Source of the DNA: Aplysia californica | Taxonomy: Eukaryota; Mollusca; Gastropoda; Aplysiida; Aplysiidae | DNA: 64,000 nt | Direction of reading: 5' to 3' | Assembly (NCBI RefSeq): GCF_000002075.1 | Contig: NW_004797880.1 | Location: 375,941 to 439,940, forward strand | Shown: piece after piece, positions 56,601 to 61,999 of the stretch | Position numbering within the stretch: the first letter of the stretch is position 1 | How the letters are laid out: each line of letters begins with the position of its first letter | The notes under the pieces: generated by a model | The model's database searches: none | What the model was told of the DNA's origin: nothing | Seen by the model: the letters and a program-made list of their open reading frames with translations, nothing else | Translations under genes and position numbers: made by a program

Positions 56601-58712
56601 CCCTCCCCAACACACAAACACACACACTCACTCTCTTTTCTTCTGACAGTATGCCTACTCAAACTATGAAATAAACCAGGTACTTGCACACAAGATTCAA
56701 GTCCATTACCTCTTGTAAAAGTGAACGTGGGGTTTTGGCGGGTGCTCTGGTGTGGTTTGCTCCTTCTTTCCTGTCAAACATCTATCGTCCTGATCTCTCC
56801 TCCTTCTTTTTTATGTTTGTTACTCTCTTCTAACACCTCTGATCTTCGGCACTTATATGACCTTATTGTGTTGCAAGTTCCGTTAAACTCTTGCTAAAAA
56901 ATTAAAGTAAAAGTGAACCATAGATCACCCACTGTCCGTTTCCCCTCCACAGGTGGTAGGTAGTATGGACGCTCACCCCAGTCGCTACTCGGCAACGGTT
57001 CGGGTCCAAGAGCACCGGCAGGAGATCATTCGTGACCTGGCCACCATGGTTAAGGATCTGCTCATTCAGTTCTATCGCTCCACTAGCTTCAAGCCCACCC
57101 GCATCATCTTCTACCGTGACGGGGTCAGTGAGGGACAGTTCCAGACGGTGAGTGATGACTGCCTGTTTTATTATAGTGAGTCACAACGCGATGGAATCAA
57201 GCGCTCGTCAATTTTTTGGCATATGGAGTTACTGATATCATCTTAAAGCTTGTTCTTTTGTCTTGCTTTCAATGTAAAAGGTACCCATCTATCTTCAATA
57301 GAATTCTCTTATGCTCTGATTCTTATACATTTTGCTTGGTCCTTCTCCCCTATCAGATATTTATTGTTTCTTCTCCTCCTTTTTTGTGTGTTTGTTACTC
57401 TCTTGTAACATCTCCAATCTGTGGCACTAATATGACATAACTGTGTTACAAGTGCTGTAAAAGGCTCATTAAAACTTAAACTTGGGCTCTAATGGGTGAA
57501 GTCAGTGGAGGTCTTCAGAATGTTTAAAAACTGGTTAACTTTGGGGATGGAGTGGGGGTGTGGATACCAAGGTGGATAAATTTTCAGTGTGCGTAATTCA
57601 GTTAGTAGGGGGTGGTTGGATGGTCCCCAATTTTTCTGTTCTCATTTATTTCTGTCATCTTTGTTTTCTCCTAACTTCTTCTTTATTATGTAATAAAATG
57701 CTTCTTTTCGTTAAGGATCCGTACTTATGTTTCTGTGTATATATCCTCTATTCCCTTCACCCCCCCTCTCCCCCCTTGTAATAAAAATCAGGTACTGGGA
57801 CACGAACTCCGCGCAGTCCGTGAAGCCTGTATGAAGCTGGAGGTGGAGTACCAGCCGGGCATCACCTTCATCGTGGTCCAGAAGCGCCACCACACGCGGC
57901 TGTTCTGCGCCGACCGCAGGGACCAGACGGGCCGCAGCGGCAACATTCCCGCCGGCACCACAGTAGACCAGGGCATCACGCACCCCACCGAGTTTGATTT
58001 CTACCTGTGCTCACATGCTGGTATACAGGTACCCGAACCATGTTTCAATAGAAGCGTCTATGTCAAAAAGTGAACTACTTTTAGTTGGTTTTATTTGTTA
58101 TTTTTGTTAAGTTCGAATTGACAACTGGATACAAGAAATGCTTTTTTTGCTGTCTGTCTTTTTGGAGTCTTGAACTCAGTCATTGGCTTATGTGGTATGT
58201 CCTGAAGCAAAAATTAGGTTTCCCCGTACACTTAATGACCTTTTATTGTATTGGTTTGCTTCTCTTTACTCATACAAACTTTTCATTGTTATACATTACT
58301 CGGAATTAACAGCAAAAAAGTAGTCACGTTTTCACTATCAGCGCAAATATAGACTTATCACTGTTATGTGCCTCTGTGAATTAATGGCAAAGAACTGATT
58401 TATATTTCTCCCCCACTCCCACCCCACCAAACATACACACACGCACACACACACACTCCACCCCTCAAAACACATGTACACACACACACACTCACACTCA
58501 CGCACTACACAGGGCACCAGCCGGCCTTCGCACTACCACGTGCTGTGGGATGACAACCGCTTCAACGCGGATGAGCTCCAGATCCTGACGTACCAGCTGT
58601 GCCACACCTACGTGCGCTGTACGCGCTCAGTCTCCATCCCCGCCCCGGCCTATTACGCCCACCTGGTGGCCTTCCGGGCGCGCTACCACCTGGTGGAGAA
58701 GGAGCACGACAG
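20620..58712 (+). CDS. AGO1: Argonaute, AGO1-type (microRNA class), 3' end beyond the window
   Basis: Argonaute binds a small RNA guide and represses or cleaves matching transcripts. Twenty-four coding exons are assigned; all have GT-AG borders and all junctions keep frame. Without the microexon and with one linker exon they give 2672 nt (890 residues). Order: Gly/Pro/Gln-rich tail (1-75), N domain (about 76-240), PAZ (about 287-409), L2 linker (410-505), MID (505-650) and PIWI (to the end). The catalytic residues are D664 (GADVTHPP), E704 (HRQEII), D736 (YRDGVSEGQ) and H874 (AYYAHLV), matching human AGO2 D597, E637, D669 and H807. The MID phosphate pocket Y596, K600, Q612 and K637 is intact. 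Phrases such as [11 protein letters not shown] and [12 protein letters not shown] are closest, by memory, to insect AGO1. The final exon (about 38 residues, normally ending MYFA) is not in the window. Two alternative linker exons and a PIWI microexon indicate isoforms. Confidence 0.96.
21100..21215. repeat. cluster of AGATCTAGATTCTAGA-type palindromes
   Basis: About 115 bp is built almost entirely from CTAGAT, CTAGAA and TCTAGA words, self-complementary at many registers. Shorter patches of the same words recur near 15935, 21660, 22085 and 22370. Confidence 0.85.
21540..22057. mobile_element. 518-bp MITE with palindromic inverted ends and a 9-bp target duplication
   Basis: The left end starts GGTAGCGTTAATTGCCACCG and the right end, read in reverse complement, starts GGTAGTGTCAATTGCCACCG. 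The inverted repeats run about 36 bp with three mismatches. Inside each end TTGCCACCG is followed seven bases later by CGGTG (CGGTGGCAA at the right end), so each end is itself nearly palindromic. TTAAAAGAT immediately precedes (21531-21539) and follows (22058-22066) the element: a perfect 9-bp target duplication, typical of Mutator-like (9-11 bp) transposition. There is no transposase frame, so it is non-autonomous. Confidence 0.88.
23625..23694 (+). mobile_element. SINE family A, 3' tail fragment
   Basis: It contains GTGTCCCGTGCGCTCACATG, then a TGCAGTCGCGAGC segment and TAAAAC before a poly-C run, matching the 3' end of copies at 19044 and 25430. The 5' part is absent. Confidence 0.75.
24240..24535 (+). 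promoter_or_regulatory. AGO1: GC-rich patch with perfect NRF-1 palindrome and a splice donor (possible second promoter)
   Basis: TGCGCATGCGCA at 24294-24305 is a perfect NRF-1 consensus palindrome, typical of CpG-rich core promoters. The patch ends at 24535 with GATG followed by GTAAGG, a strong donor 383 bp before Argonaute exon 2. Spliced to exon 2 the frame stays open (..GTID-GPGGYG) but has no in-frame AUG upstream, so such a transcript would start at the Met in exon 3 or be non-coding at its 5' end. Promoter use is inference. Confidence 0.4.
24919..24948 (+). CDS. AGO1: Argonaute exon 2 (30 bp)
   Basis: The acceptor is CATTTCAG and the donor GTAAGC. It encodes (G)PGGYGQPPT(G), the flexible Gly/Pro/Gln-rich tail. 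Phase 1 at both ends, so skipping it keeps frame. Confidence 0.85.
24949..28319 (+). other. AGO1: Argonaute intron 2
   Basis: A 3.4-kb T-rich intron with one antisense family A SINE at 25430-25760. The rest shows nothing recognisable. Confidence 0.7.
25430..25760 (-). mobile_element. SINE family A, 3' two-thirds, antisense
   Basis: On the minus strand it contains CTCGGACAAGGACGAAAAAT, GGTCCCGTGTGCAAGTTGCA, GGGCAAAATTCAAAATTTCC and a tail of GCTCATATGACCCTATGCAG ending in a poly-C run. The tRNA head is missing. The 168-codon minus-strand frame here is a reading of the element. Confidence 0.85.
28320..28361 (+). CDS. AGO1: Argonaute exon 3 (42 bp)
   Basis: The acceptor is TTTTTAAG and the donor GTAGGT. 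It encodes (G)[13 protein letters not shown](G). Phase 1 at both ends. It contains the next in-frame Met (M20), a possible alternative start. The exon is too short for homology; it is supported by splice sites and frame continuity. Confidence 0.75.
30100..30280 (+). mobile_element. SINE family C, degenerate copy
   Basis: The tRNA-like head has TTGAGCAGTAAGTCACTTGG and a B-box-like CAAGTTCAATTCC. A body with TTTTATCAT, TTCAGTCTTTTTATTAGGAT and GGCATCCCTTTC matches family C. Confidence 0.6.
30999..31352. mobile_element. MITE family D, complete copy
   Basis: About 354 bp. The left end ATATGTGAGACAGCG continues to AATCAGGTGCTCGTCAA. The right end in reverse complement reads ATATGTGTCATAACG and continues to AATCAGGCGCTCGTCAA. 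This gives an imperfect inverted repeat of about 40 bp. No transposase is present. The target duplication is not clear; a TA duplication is possible. Confidence 0.8.
32473..32656 (+). mobile_element. SINE-like repeat family B
   Basis: A full-length copy in the sense orientation of Argonaute, with TTTGCTCCTTCTTTCCTATC, ATCTTCGGCACTGATATG and GTGTTGCAAG, ending in CTTGCTAAAAGC. Confidence 0.85.
34289..34336 (+). CDS. AGO1: Argonaute exon 4 (48 bp)
   Basis: The acceptor is CTCCTTCAG and the donor GTATGA. It encodes (G)[15 protein letters not shown](V). Phase 1 at both ends, as in exons 2 and 3, with a related Gly-Gln start. Confidence 0.8.
34337..35597 (+). other. AGO1: Argonaute intron 4
   Basis: A 1.26-kb T-rich intron with nothing recognised beyond splice signals. 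The acceptor is pyrimidine-rich (CCGTCCACCCGCCAG). Confidence 0.7.
35598..35874 (+). CDS. AGO1: Argonaute exon 5 (tail and start of N domain)
   Basis: It encodes a Pro/Gln-rich segment ([20 protein letters not shown]) and then the N-domain start: [20 protein letters not shown], then [18 protein letters not shown]. Third codon positions are almost all G or C, unlike neighbouring exons. The donor is GTGAGT. Confidence 0.97.
36111..36265 (+). mobile_element. SINE-like repeat family B
   Basis: A sense copy in intron 5: TTTGCTTCTTCTTTCCTATC, then CACTTATGTGACCTTATTGT, GTTGCAAGTGCTGTAAAA and CTTACTGAAAC. Confidence 0.85.
36414..36534 (+). CDS. AGO1: Argonaute exon 6 (N domain)
   Basis: It encodes (R)[19 protein letters not shown], then [16 protein letters not shown]. 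The [11 protein letters not shown] signature is universal in AGO-clade proteins. The donor is GTATGT. Confidence 0.97.
36921..37102 (+). CDS. AGO1: Argonaute exon 7 (N domain / L1)
   Basis: It encodes [20 protein letters not shown], then [20 protein letters not shown]. The acceptor is TTCTTTTCAG and the donor GTAAGA. Confidence 0.97.
37592..37765 (+). mobile_element. SINE-like repeat family B
   Basis: A sense copy in intron 7. It has the typical TTTGCTCCTTCTTTCCTATC block and GGCACTTATATGGTC, with a divergent end. Plus-strand frames 37465-37749 and 37587-37832 read through it. Confidence 0.85.
38256..38392 (+). CDS. AGO1: Argonaute exon 8 (L1)
   Basis: It encodes (T)[14 protein letters not shown], then [20 protein letters not shown] and MMLNID. 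The donor is GTGAGT. Confidence 0.97.
38962..39096 (+). CDS. AGO1: Argonaute exon 9 (PAZ start)
   Basis: It encodes (V)[20 protein letters not shown], then [15 protein letters not shown] binds the guide 3' end. The donor is GTAATT. Confidence 0.97.
39668..39755 (+). CDS. AGO1: Argonaute exon 10 (PAZ)
   Basis: It encodes (G)[20 protein letters not shown], then TRRPAQTQ. The donor GTAAGT is the first element of a degenerate minisatellite filling most of the next intron. Confidence 0.97.
39757..40228. repeat. degenerate minisatellite of about 60-bp units, starting at the exon 10 donor
   Basis: About eight diverged units run in tandem. A unit begins GTGAGTTTGTCATGTAGAGA, continues GAGTGTAG..AACAATTTGATT and ends in TTTCTTG then TTGTG. 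Unit 1 starts with the genuine donor (GTAAGTTTGTC). Later units carry donor-like GTGAGT at 39829 and 40183 and weaker GTGAAT, GTGAGG and GTGAAA at other unit starts. Confidence 0.85.
40360..40443 (+). CDS. AGO1: Argonaute exon 11 (PAZ)
   Basis: It encodes (S)[20 protein letters not shown], then EKYKMKL(Q). The acceptor is CTTCATTTAG and the donor GTGAGT. Confidence 0.97.
41154..41217 (+). CDS. AGO1: Argonaute exon 12 (PAZ)
   Basis: It encodes (Q)[20 protein letters not shown] then E, the strongly conserved PAZ end. The donor is GTAAGC. A 23-base poly-G run follows at 41274-41296. Confidence 0.97.
41711..41782 (+). CDS. AGO1: Argonaute exon 13 (start of L2 linker)
   Basis: It encodes [20 protein letters not shown] then TMIK. 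The acceptor is CATCCACAG. The donor must follow AAG to join [10 protein letters not shown], but reads GTCTCC, a weak site. Read-through of the intron adds about 30 residues and a stop. Confidence 0.95.
41783..45269 (+). other. AGO1: Argonaute intron 13
   Basis: A 3.5-kb intron with a weak donor. It contains a 24-bp direct repeat at 42214-42261, a poly-T run near 43400 and a decayed tRNA-like SINE head near 44297. No further exon was found. Confidence 0.7.
44297..44530 (+). mobile_element. decayed tRNA-derived SINE
   Basis: TAGCTCAGTTGGTGGTGTTA matches a tRNA A-box almost perfectly, and a B-box-like GTTTTGATTCC follows about 45 bp later. The cloverleaf cannot be closed, so it is a SINE relic rather than a tRNA gene. 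The family is not assigned. Confidence 0.5.
45270..45317 (+). CDS. AGO1: Argonaute exon 14 (L2 linker, 48 bp)
   Basis: It encodes [16 protein letters not shown], matching the AGO1 family. The acceptor is TTTATCTAG and the donor GTAAGT. Phase 0 at both ends. Confidence 0.96.
45318..48011 (+). other. AGO1: Argonaute intron 14
   Basis: A 2.7-kb intron upstream of the first linker exon. Apart from a hAT-like element near its 3' end nothing is recognised. I found no further copy of the 123-bp linker exon here. Confidence 0.7.
47312..47943. mobile_element. hAT-like (Charlie-type) non-autonomous element
   Basis: The left end is CAGGGTTCTCAACCTTC and the right end is GGTTGAGAACCCC, whose reverse complement is GGGGTTCTCAACC. 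CAGGGGTTCTCAACC is the hallmark terminal repeat of hAT/Charlie MITEs. About 630 bp with no transposase. The 8-bp target duplication is not clean. It ends only 70 bp before exon 15A. Confidence 0.65.
48012..48134 (+). CDS. AGO1: Argonaute exon 15A (alternative L2-linker exon)
   Basis: It encodes 41 residues beginning [16 protein letters not shown] and ending [11 protein letters not shown]. The acceptor is CCCTAACAG and the donor GTAGGC. Phase 0 at both ends. It aligns without gaps to exon 15B (26 of 41 identical) and to human AGO2 residues 383-423. Codons are GC3-rich. At the position of human Ser387 it has Asp. Confidence 0.95.
48921..48998 (+). mobile_element. SINE-like repeat family B, 5' fragment
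   Basis: It contains CTCCTTCTTTCCTATCAAAC and a following TTGTTCTTATGTCT, then stops where a SINE C begins. The junction suggests the SINE interrupted or replaced its 3' part. Confidence 0.7.
49000..49215 (+). mobile_element. SINE family C (tRNA-derived), good copy
   Basis: The head has an A-box-like TGGTGCAGTGGTTAAGCAC and a B-box-like GAGTTTGATTCC. The body has TTTTTATCACATGTTCTCG, TGTTTCCCTCACAGTCTAAG and GTTGGCCCAGATGGG, ending GGGGTGTAAAGACACC. Sense to Argonaute. Confidence 0.8.
49223..49545 (+). mobile_element. MITE family D, right end missing
   Basis: The left inverted repeat ATATGTGAGGCATGGTGG continues to AATCAGGCACTCGTCAA. The internal block CTTTGGCGGCCGTCTTCTCG is shared with the copy at 30999. 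The right end is absent. Confidence 0.75.
50533..50655 (+). CDS. AGO1: Argonaute exon 15B (alternative L2-linker exon)
   Basis: It encodes 41 residues beginning [16 protein letters not shown] and ending [11 protein letters not shown]. The acceptor is CCCCCCAAATTAG and the donor GTAAGA. Identical in length (123 bp) and phase (0/0) to exon 15A and 63% identical in protein. At the position of human Ser387 it has Asn. Using both exons would repeat the segment and using neither would delete it, so one-or-the-other use is expected. Confidence 0.95.
50656..52667 (+). other. AGO1: Argonaute intron after the linker exons
   Basis: A 2.0-kb T-rich intron with a short CA/CG patch near 52025 and the 3' end of a family B repeat. 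No third linker exon was found. Confidence 0.7.
52540..52627 (+). mobile_element. SINE-like repeat family B, 3' fragment
   Basis: It contains CCCCTAATCTTC, CGTTGCAAATGCTGTAAAA and CTCTTACTAAAA. It ends 40 bp before the exon 16 acceptor. Sense orientation. Confidence 0.75.
52668..52801 (+). CDS. AGO1: Argonaute exon 16 (start of MID)
   Basis: It encodes [20 protein letters not shown], then [20 protein letters not shown] and DAL(R). The acceptor is GTCGTGCAG and the donor GTATGT. Confidence 0.97.
53663..53923 (+). mobile_element. SINE-like repeat family B with internal triplication
   Basis: A sense copy in which a roughly 41-bp internal block (TTCTTTCCTATCAAACGTCT with the following CCTTATCTCCCC) is repeated three times at about 53697-53820. 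The tail reads TCTTCGGCACTTATG and GTGTTGCAAGCGGCG. Open frames here are readings of the repeat. Confidence 0.88.
53971..54155 (+). CDS. AGO1: Argonaute exon 17 (MID)
   Basis: It encodes (R)[20 protein letters not shown], then [20 protein letters not shown] and [13 protein letters not shown]. The GKTPVY loop is the MID segment that reads the guide's 5' base. Very GC3-rich. The donor is GTCAGT. Confidence 0.97.
54432..54642 (+). mobile_element. composite family B / family A-type tail
   Basis: A B-like TGTTTGTCACTCTCTTGTGA at the left and, after unrelated sequence, an A-type tail GCGCTCATATGACCTTATGC, then GCGGGCGCTGTAAAATC and CTTACTAAAAC. It shows the shared 3' tail clearly. Confidence 0.6.
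54655..54850 (+). mobile_element. SINE family C, degenerate copy
   Basis: It contains GTGTGGGGAGGTTTTTAAAA, CTTAGTCTGGGTCGATCCTG and GGGTCGAAGCAGCCAGCC, then TAAGTGATCTAAATC, matching the family C body. Confidence 0.65.
55022..55181 (+). CDS. AGO1: Argonaute exon 18 (MID to PIWI)
   Basis: It encodes (A)[20 protein letters not shown], then [20 protein letters not shown] and PSI(R). It carries K600, Q612 and K637, which bind the guide 5' phosphate. The donor is GTGAGG. Confidence 0.97.
55458..55672 (+). mobile_element. SINE family C, good copy
   Basis: Head TGGTGTAGTGGTTAGGCAC with CAGTTCAATTCC. Body TTTTTATAGAATATTTTGG, TATCCCTCTCAACGTAGGTT, GGCCCTGACATGCTGGGTCG and ATGATCTAAATCG. Ends GATGTAAAACACCTAC. 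Confidence 0.8.
55725..55908 (+). mobile_element. SINE-like repeat family B
   Basis: A full sense copy: GCTCTGGTGTGGTTTGCTC, TCTTTCCTATCAAAGATCTG, GGCACTTATATGACGGTATT, GTTGCAAGTGCTGTAAAACA and CTTACTAAAAC. Confidence 0.88.
56113..56203 (+). CDS. AGO1: Argonaute exon 19 (PIWI, first catalytic Asp)
   Basis: It encodes (R)[20 protein letters not shown], then [11 protein letters not shown]664 in GADVTHPP is the first slicer residue. It ends in phase 0 with donor GTAAGT. Confidence 0.97.
56650..56679 (+). CDS. AGO1: Argonaute PIWI microexon (30 bp, optional)
   Basis: Thirty bases encode [10 protein letters not shown]. They are preceded by CTCTCTTTTCTTCTGACAG (a strong pyrimidine tract and acceptor, with CA repeats further upstream) and followed by CAG/GTACTTG. 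It lies in a phase-0 intron, and its length keeps frame. AGO proteins normally read [14 protein letters not shown] without a gap here, so inclusion would add ten residues at the human AGO2 613/614 junction, between the first catalytic Asp and the glutamate finger. I recall PIWI-insertion isoforms of shrimp Argonaute-1; whether the site is the same needs alignment. Confidence 0.75.
56727..56905 (+). mobile_element. SINE-like repeat family B
   Basis: A full sense copy filling most of the 273-bp intron between the microexon and exon 21. It leaves about 47 bp on each side. Confidence 0.88.
56953..57147 (+). CDS. AGO1: Argonaute exon 21 (PIWI, catalytic Glu and Asp)
   Basis: It encodes [20 protein letters not shown], then [20 protein letters not shown] and [14 protein letters not shown]704 (glutamate finger) and D736 are present. 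The acceptor is CCTCCACAG and the donor GTGAGT. Confidence 0.98.
57180..57306 (-). mobile_element. MITE family D, right-end fragment, inverted
   Basis: It begins GTCACAACGCGATGGAATCA and continues GCGCTCGTCAATTTTTTGGC, the reverse complement of the right end of the copy at 30999-31352. Confidence 0.75.
57331..57477 (+). mobile_element. SINE-like repeat family B
   Basis: A slightly diverged sense copy: TTGGTCCTTCTCCCCTATC, TTGTTACTCTCTTGTAACAT, GTGTTACAAGTGCTGTAAAA and CTCATTAAAAC. Confidence 0.8.
57792..58028 (+). CDS. AGO1: Argonaute exon 22 (PIWI)
   Basis: It encodes [20 protein letters not shown], then [20 protein letters not shown] and [17 protein letters not shown]. Very GC3-rich. The donor is GTACCC. 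Confidence 0.98.
58513..58712 (+). CDS. AGO1: Argonaute exon 23 (PIWI, catalytic His)
   Basis: It encodes [20 protein letters not shown], then [20 protein letters not shown] and [18 protein letters not shown]874 completes the DEDH tetrad. The acceptor CACTACACAG lies in CA-repeat DNA rather than a pyrimidine tract. The donor is GTGGGT. The exon ends mid-codon (AG), awaiting the last exon. Confidence 0.98.
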
Positions 58713-61051
58713 GTGGGTACATGGCGGGTGCTGCTCGCGGCAGCCGCAGCGGCAGCAGTTCTTCCGTTTTAAGTCTTGGGGCTTGTCTTCCTTCCCCCTT
58801 CCCCCTTCTCCTCCCCACCCCCACCCCACCCCCCAGTGCTTCTGCACTGTTCTTACAACAGCACACACAAGGAAACCCAGTGTTTTACGTCTGTTTGTGT
58901 TGTTCTTACTTTTGTTCTCTTCCTGGAAAGATTTTTACATCAGCAGGTTGTTATATATAGAATTCAGGTAAATATAGTGTCCATTGAAATTTACTCCCCA
59001 TTTTTTACCACAACCACCACCACCACACACACCAACAAACCCCCCCCCACCCTGAGTTCAATCCTGTCAAATTGAGCCCTTCTGATTAGTCTCAGGCACA
59101 TTAAGCGTTAATACTTATTTGGCATGGTTATTTTTCAGCCATCGTTTCGTGTTATTTTTTAAACTTGGAAGCTGTAGCTCAAAGAAAAAGGCATTTGCTT
59201 AGGAAAAGCAGTGGTCATATTTCTATTTTTAAAGTCTCTTGTGTTTTGGAGGGTTTCTTTTCCCATTTTAAAAAAACAGGAAACATAGTTCAATGGAAAA
59301 GGTTTTGTTAATTAATGAATAGCAGAATTTTTCATATTTTCATTTTAAAGGTCTCTTGTTTTTTTTAAAGATATTAAGTCATATAAAGGTGGAAATTTTG
59401 ATCCCTTGTGGGTTAACTGTTAGTGGACTTCAGTTTCACTATGCATTTTAGTTTAGAAGTGCACATTTGTAAAGTCTTTTCCCGCATCTGAAAATAACCA
59501 TGAATATTTTGTGGGACTGGAACATTCAAAGTTTGTTTCGCTTCCAACATCCCTGTTGTTCTCTCAGTCCTACGTTTGCCCACCCCTTTCCTCTTTGTCC
59601 AAATGAGTGTGTGGTCTTTCCTGCCCCAGTGTGATTTCAATTTTGCTTCTGAGCAGGTAGAGTTATTCTGTCTGGCACATTACGTTTGTTAATGAGATAT
59701 TTCTTTTATTCAGCTAGAGGAACATTTAGAGAATCATTTAAATGATTATGAGATTGAAGAAGAAAAGTGTCATGTTTTTTGGCTAATTTTTATCTTTACT
59801 TCTATCCGTTGCTTGTCCTAAACTGATTGCGAAATATGACTTGAGATGTTTTGTTAATAGCAGATGCCAAGGGAATTTTCAGTATTCATGTCCGTTTTTA
59901 TTTTAGAATTATTATTTTTTTTAAAATTACTATATATGGGTAAGATCTTCTCTTGTTTTTGCTTTCTGACTTCTTTTTCCACATCTCTGTCCTAGTTTTT
60001 ACTTGACCTATTAGTATCACGAATTATTTAATACTCTGAATTTATTCCTTACTGTCATGGCATTTGCCGGCAAGCATTTGTCTCAAGGTTGCATCTTCTA
60101 GTCATCTTTTTCGGTAGCTCTTTCATCTTCATTTTGAGTAGCTCTATCATCTTCATCTGTCACTGATGGTTGATGAGTGAAGTGATGTGGTCAGTTCCTT
60201 GAGCTTGGGTTTTTTTTCCAACTGTAATTAGTATCCTTGAATTGTACGACTTATCGCATCAACTTGCAGTAACGTGCAGTGCCGTTACTCCGAGATCCGA
60301 CTTTTTTCTCGTTTCTCTTTCGGTTCGTTTGTCTTGTACACTCATTCTTCCTCAGCCGCTCAGATTGGTTTAGAGCTTGTTGGTGTAGTTGCTTAGTCGT
60401 AGGGAACACTTTCATTTACAAGTCGTGTAAATCAGCACATTGTACTAAACGGCTTTGTAGAGCTTTGAGTGTGGTAGTCTGCTTTCTGTGTTGTCCTGGG
60501 GTGGCTATGTTGTCTTAGACCAGGGTCTCGTGTTGCTATAACGTTGACGACCCTGACTTGCAAGAATTTGATGTGTAAACTGTGTTTGTGGATGACAGCT
60601 GTGTTTTGTTTTGGAGTAGAATGCCATTTCACCTGTCGAATGTTCAGAATGGTAGTCACATAATTAATGATTGTAATTGTTTTTAGCCCTCATAGACACA
60701 ATTTGGACCGTTTGGAAGATGTACTGTTGTTTTTTTTTACCCTGCCATACTTGGGCTGACGAAGTCTTTGTGTGGGATACAATTTCCTGCCGAAAGTGTG
60801 GGAAAACTCGATAAAATGTTTTCCTTTAGTGGAAGTCTTTTGTGCTGTAAATATTTGGTTTTTATGCGTACTTTTTGAATTGTATGAATAATGCAAACCA
60901 CTCCTCTGTATTATCTGTAGTTCTATCCGAAGGTAGGATGTTTAGTTCCTTTTTTGATCCTTGTAACCTTTTCAGACTTGATGCATTCATTTTCCTGACT
61001 CTGACACAGTTCCAGCACCCTCACACCCTAGTTTTATTATTGTCCTTAAAT

Positions 61052-61208
61052 CAGTGTTTGCCAACCTGAGCGATATTGCCCACAAGTAGGGGATTTGGTA
61101 ACTTTGGTGGGCGATGGGGATCACCAGCTGGATGGTGACAAGTATGATGTAGTGACCTGCTCAGAAGGTAGATGTGGGCACTGGTTATAATAAGGTTGAC
61201 AAGCACTG
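61052..61208. mobile_element. 157-bp hAT-like MITE
   Basis: The left end is CAGTGTTTGCCAACCTGA and the right end in reverse complement is CAGTGCTTGTCAACCTTA: 18-bp inverted repeats with three mismatches, of the hAT CAGTG..CAACC type. It is flanked by TCCTTAAAT (61043-61051) and TCCTAAAAT (61209-61217), a target duplication of 8-9 bp with one mismatch. Confidence 0.8.
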
Positions 61209-61999
61209 TCCTAAAATGCATGCTGTTCATCGGCACCAGCACAGAACTCCAGAGATGTTTTATGGAATTCTTAAAGGAGCATCAGTGGGTTTTTAGAAAG
61301 ACACAAAAGAGGGTTGGTTGCAAGAAGATACAAATAGCCTGAAGGAAAAATGGAAAGTATGCTAGATGAGAATCTGTATTCCCATAACAGAAGTAATGAA
61401 AATCGGGAGAAATCCAGGCCTTTTGTTGAACTTCACCATTGACAGGACACAACTCAAACAGAGAGGATTTTATGTACCTTGGGCAGCATATGTACACATG
61501 ACAAAAGGTTGGATAGGGAAACTTCAAATGAAAATGAGGACCCCAAAAAAAGCAAATGCAGTAACCTACCAGTTGTCACTATTATGCACCCATAAACACC
61601 TTCTGATGGAAGTAAAAAAGACGACAACTTATCAACAGTATATTCCTTCCATGCATGGGGTGGGGGTTTGATATATTTGATTTTAAGTAAGTGTAACAAA
61701 TTGCAGGAAAAAAGAGCCTGGAGATTCTGACTAATACCGAACCCACCTTAATTATAAGTTAAAATTAATTTTTTTTTCTTCCTGCGTTATCCTAACAAGG
61801 TCTATGGGTGCGTTTGGGTCACCCATAACTGCTTAATGTTAAAACAAACATTAATGATTTCAATTTCAATTCTATCATTTTCCTGTTTTCAGGTTCTCAG
61901 GCCGTTCATTCTTATTTCCGTCACTCATTTATTATTAATTCTTCTTTTAAAAAAAAGACTTTGTAACAATGTAGGTATTTTTATGCAATCGTTGACATA

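Noticed and set aside
57711-57988. Minus-strand frames over Argonaute exon 22
   Set aside because: Antisense shadows of a GC3-rich conserved exon.
61366-61671. 101-codon plus-strand frame in the last Argonaute intron
   Set aside because: No domain, no exon signals and no resemblance to the expected Argonaute C-terminus.
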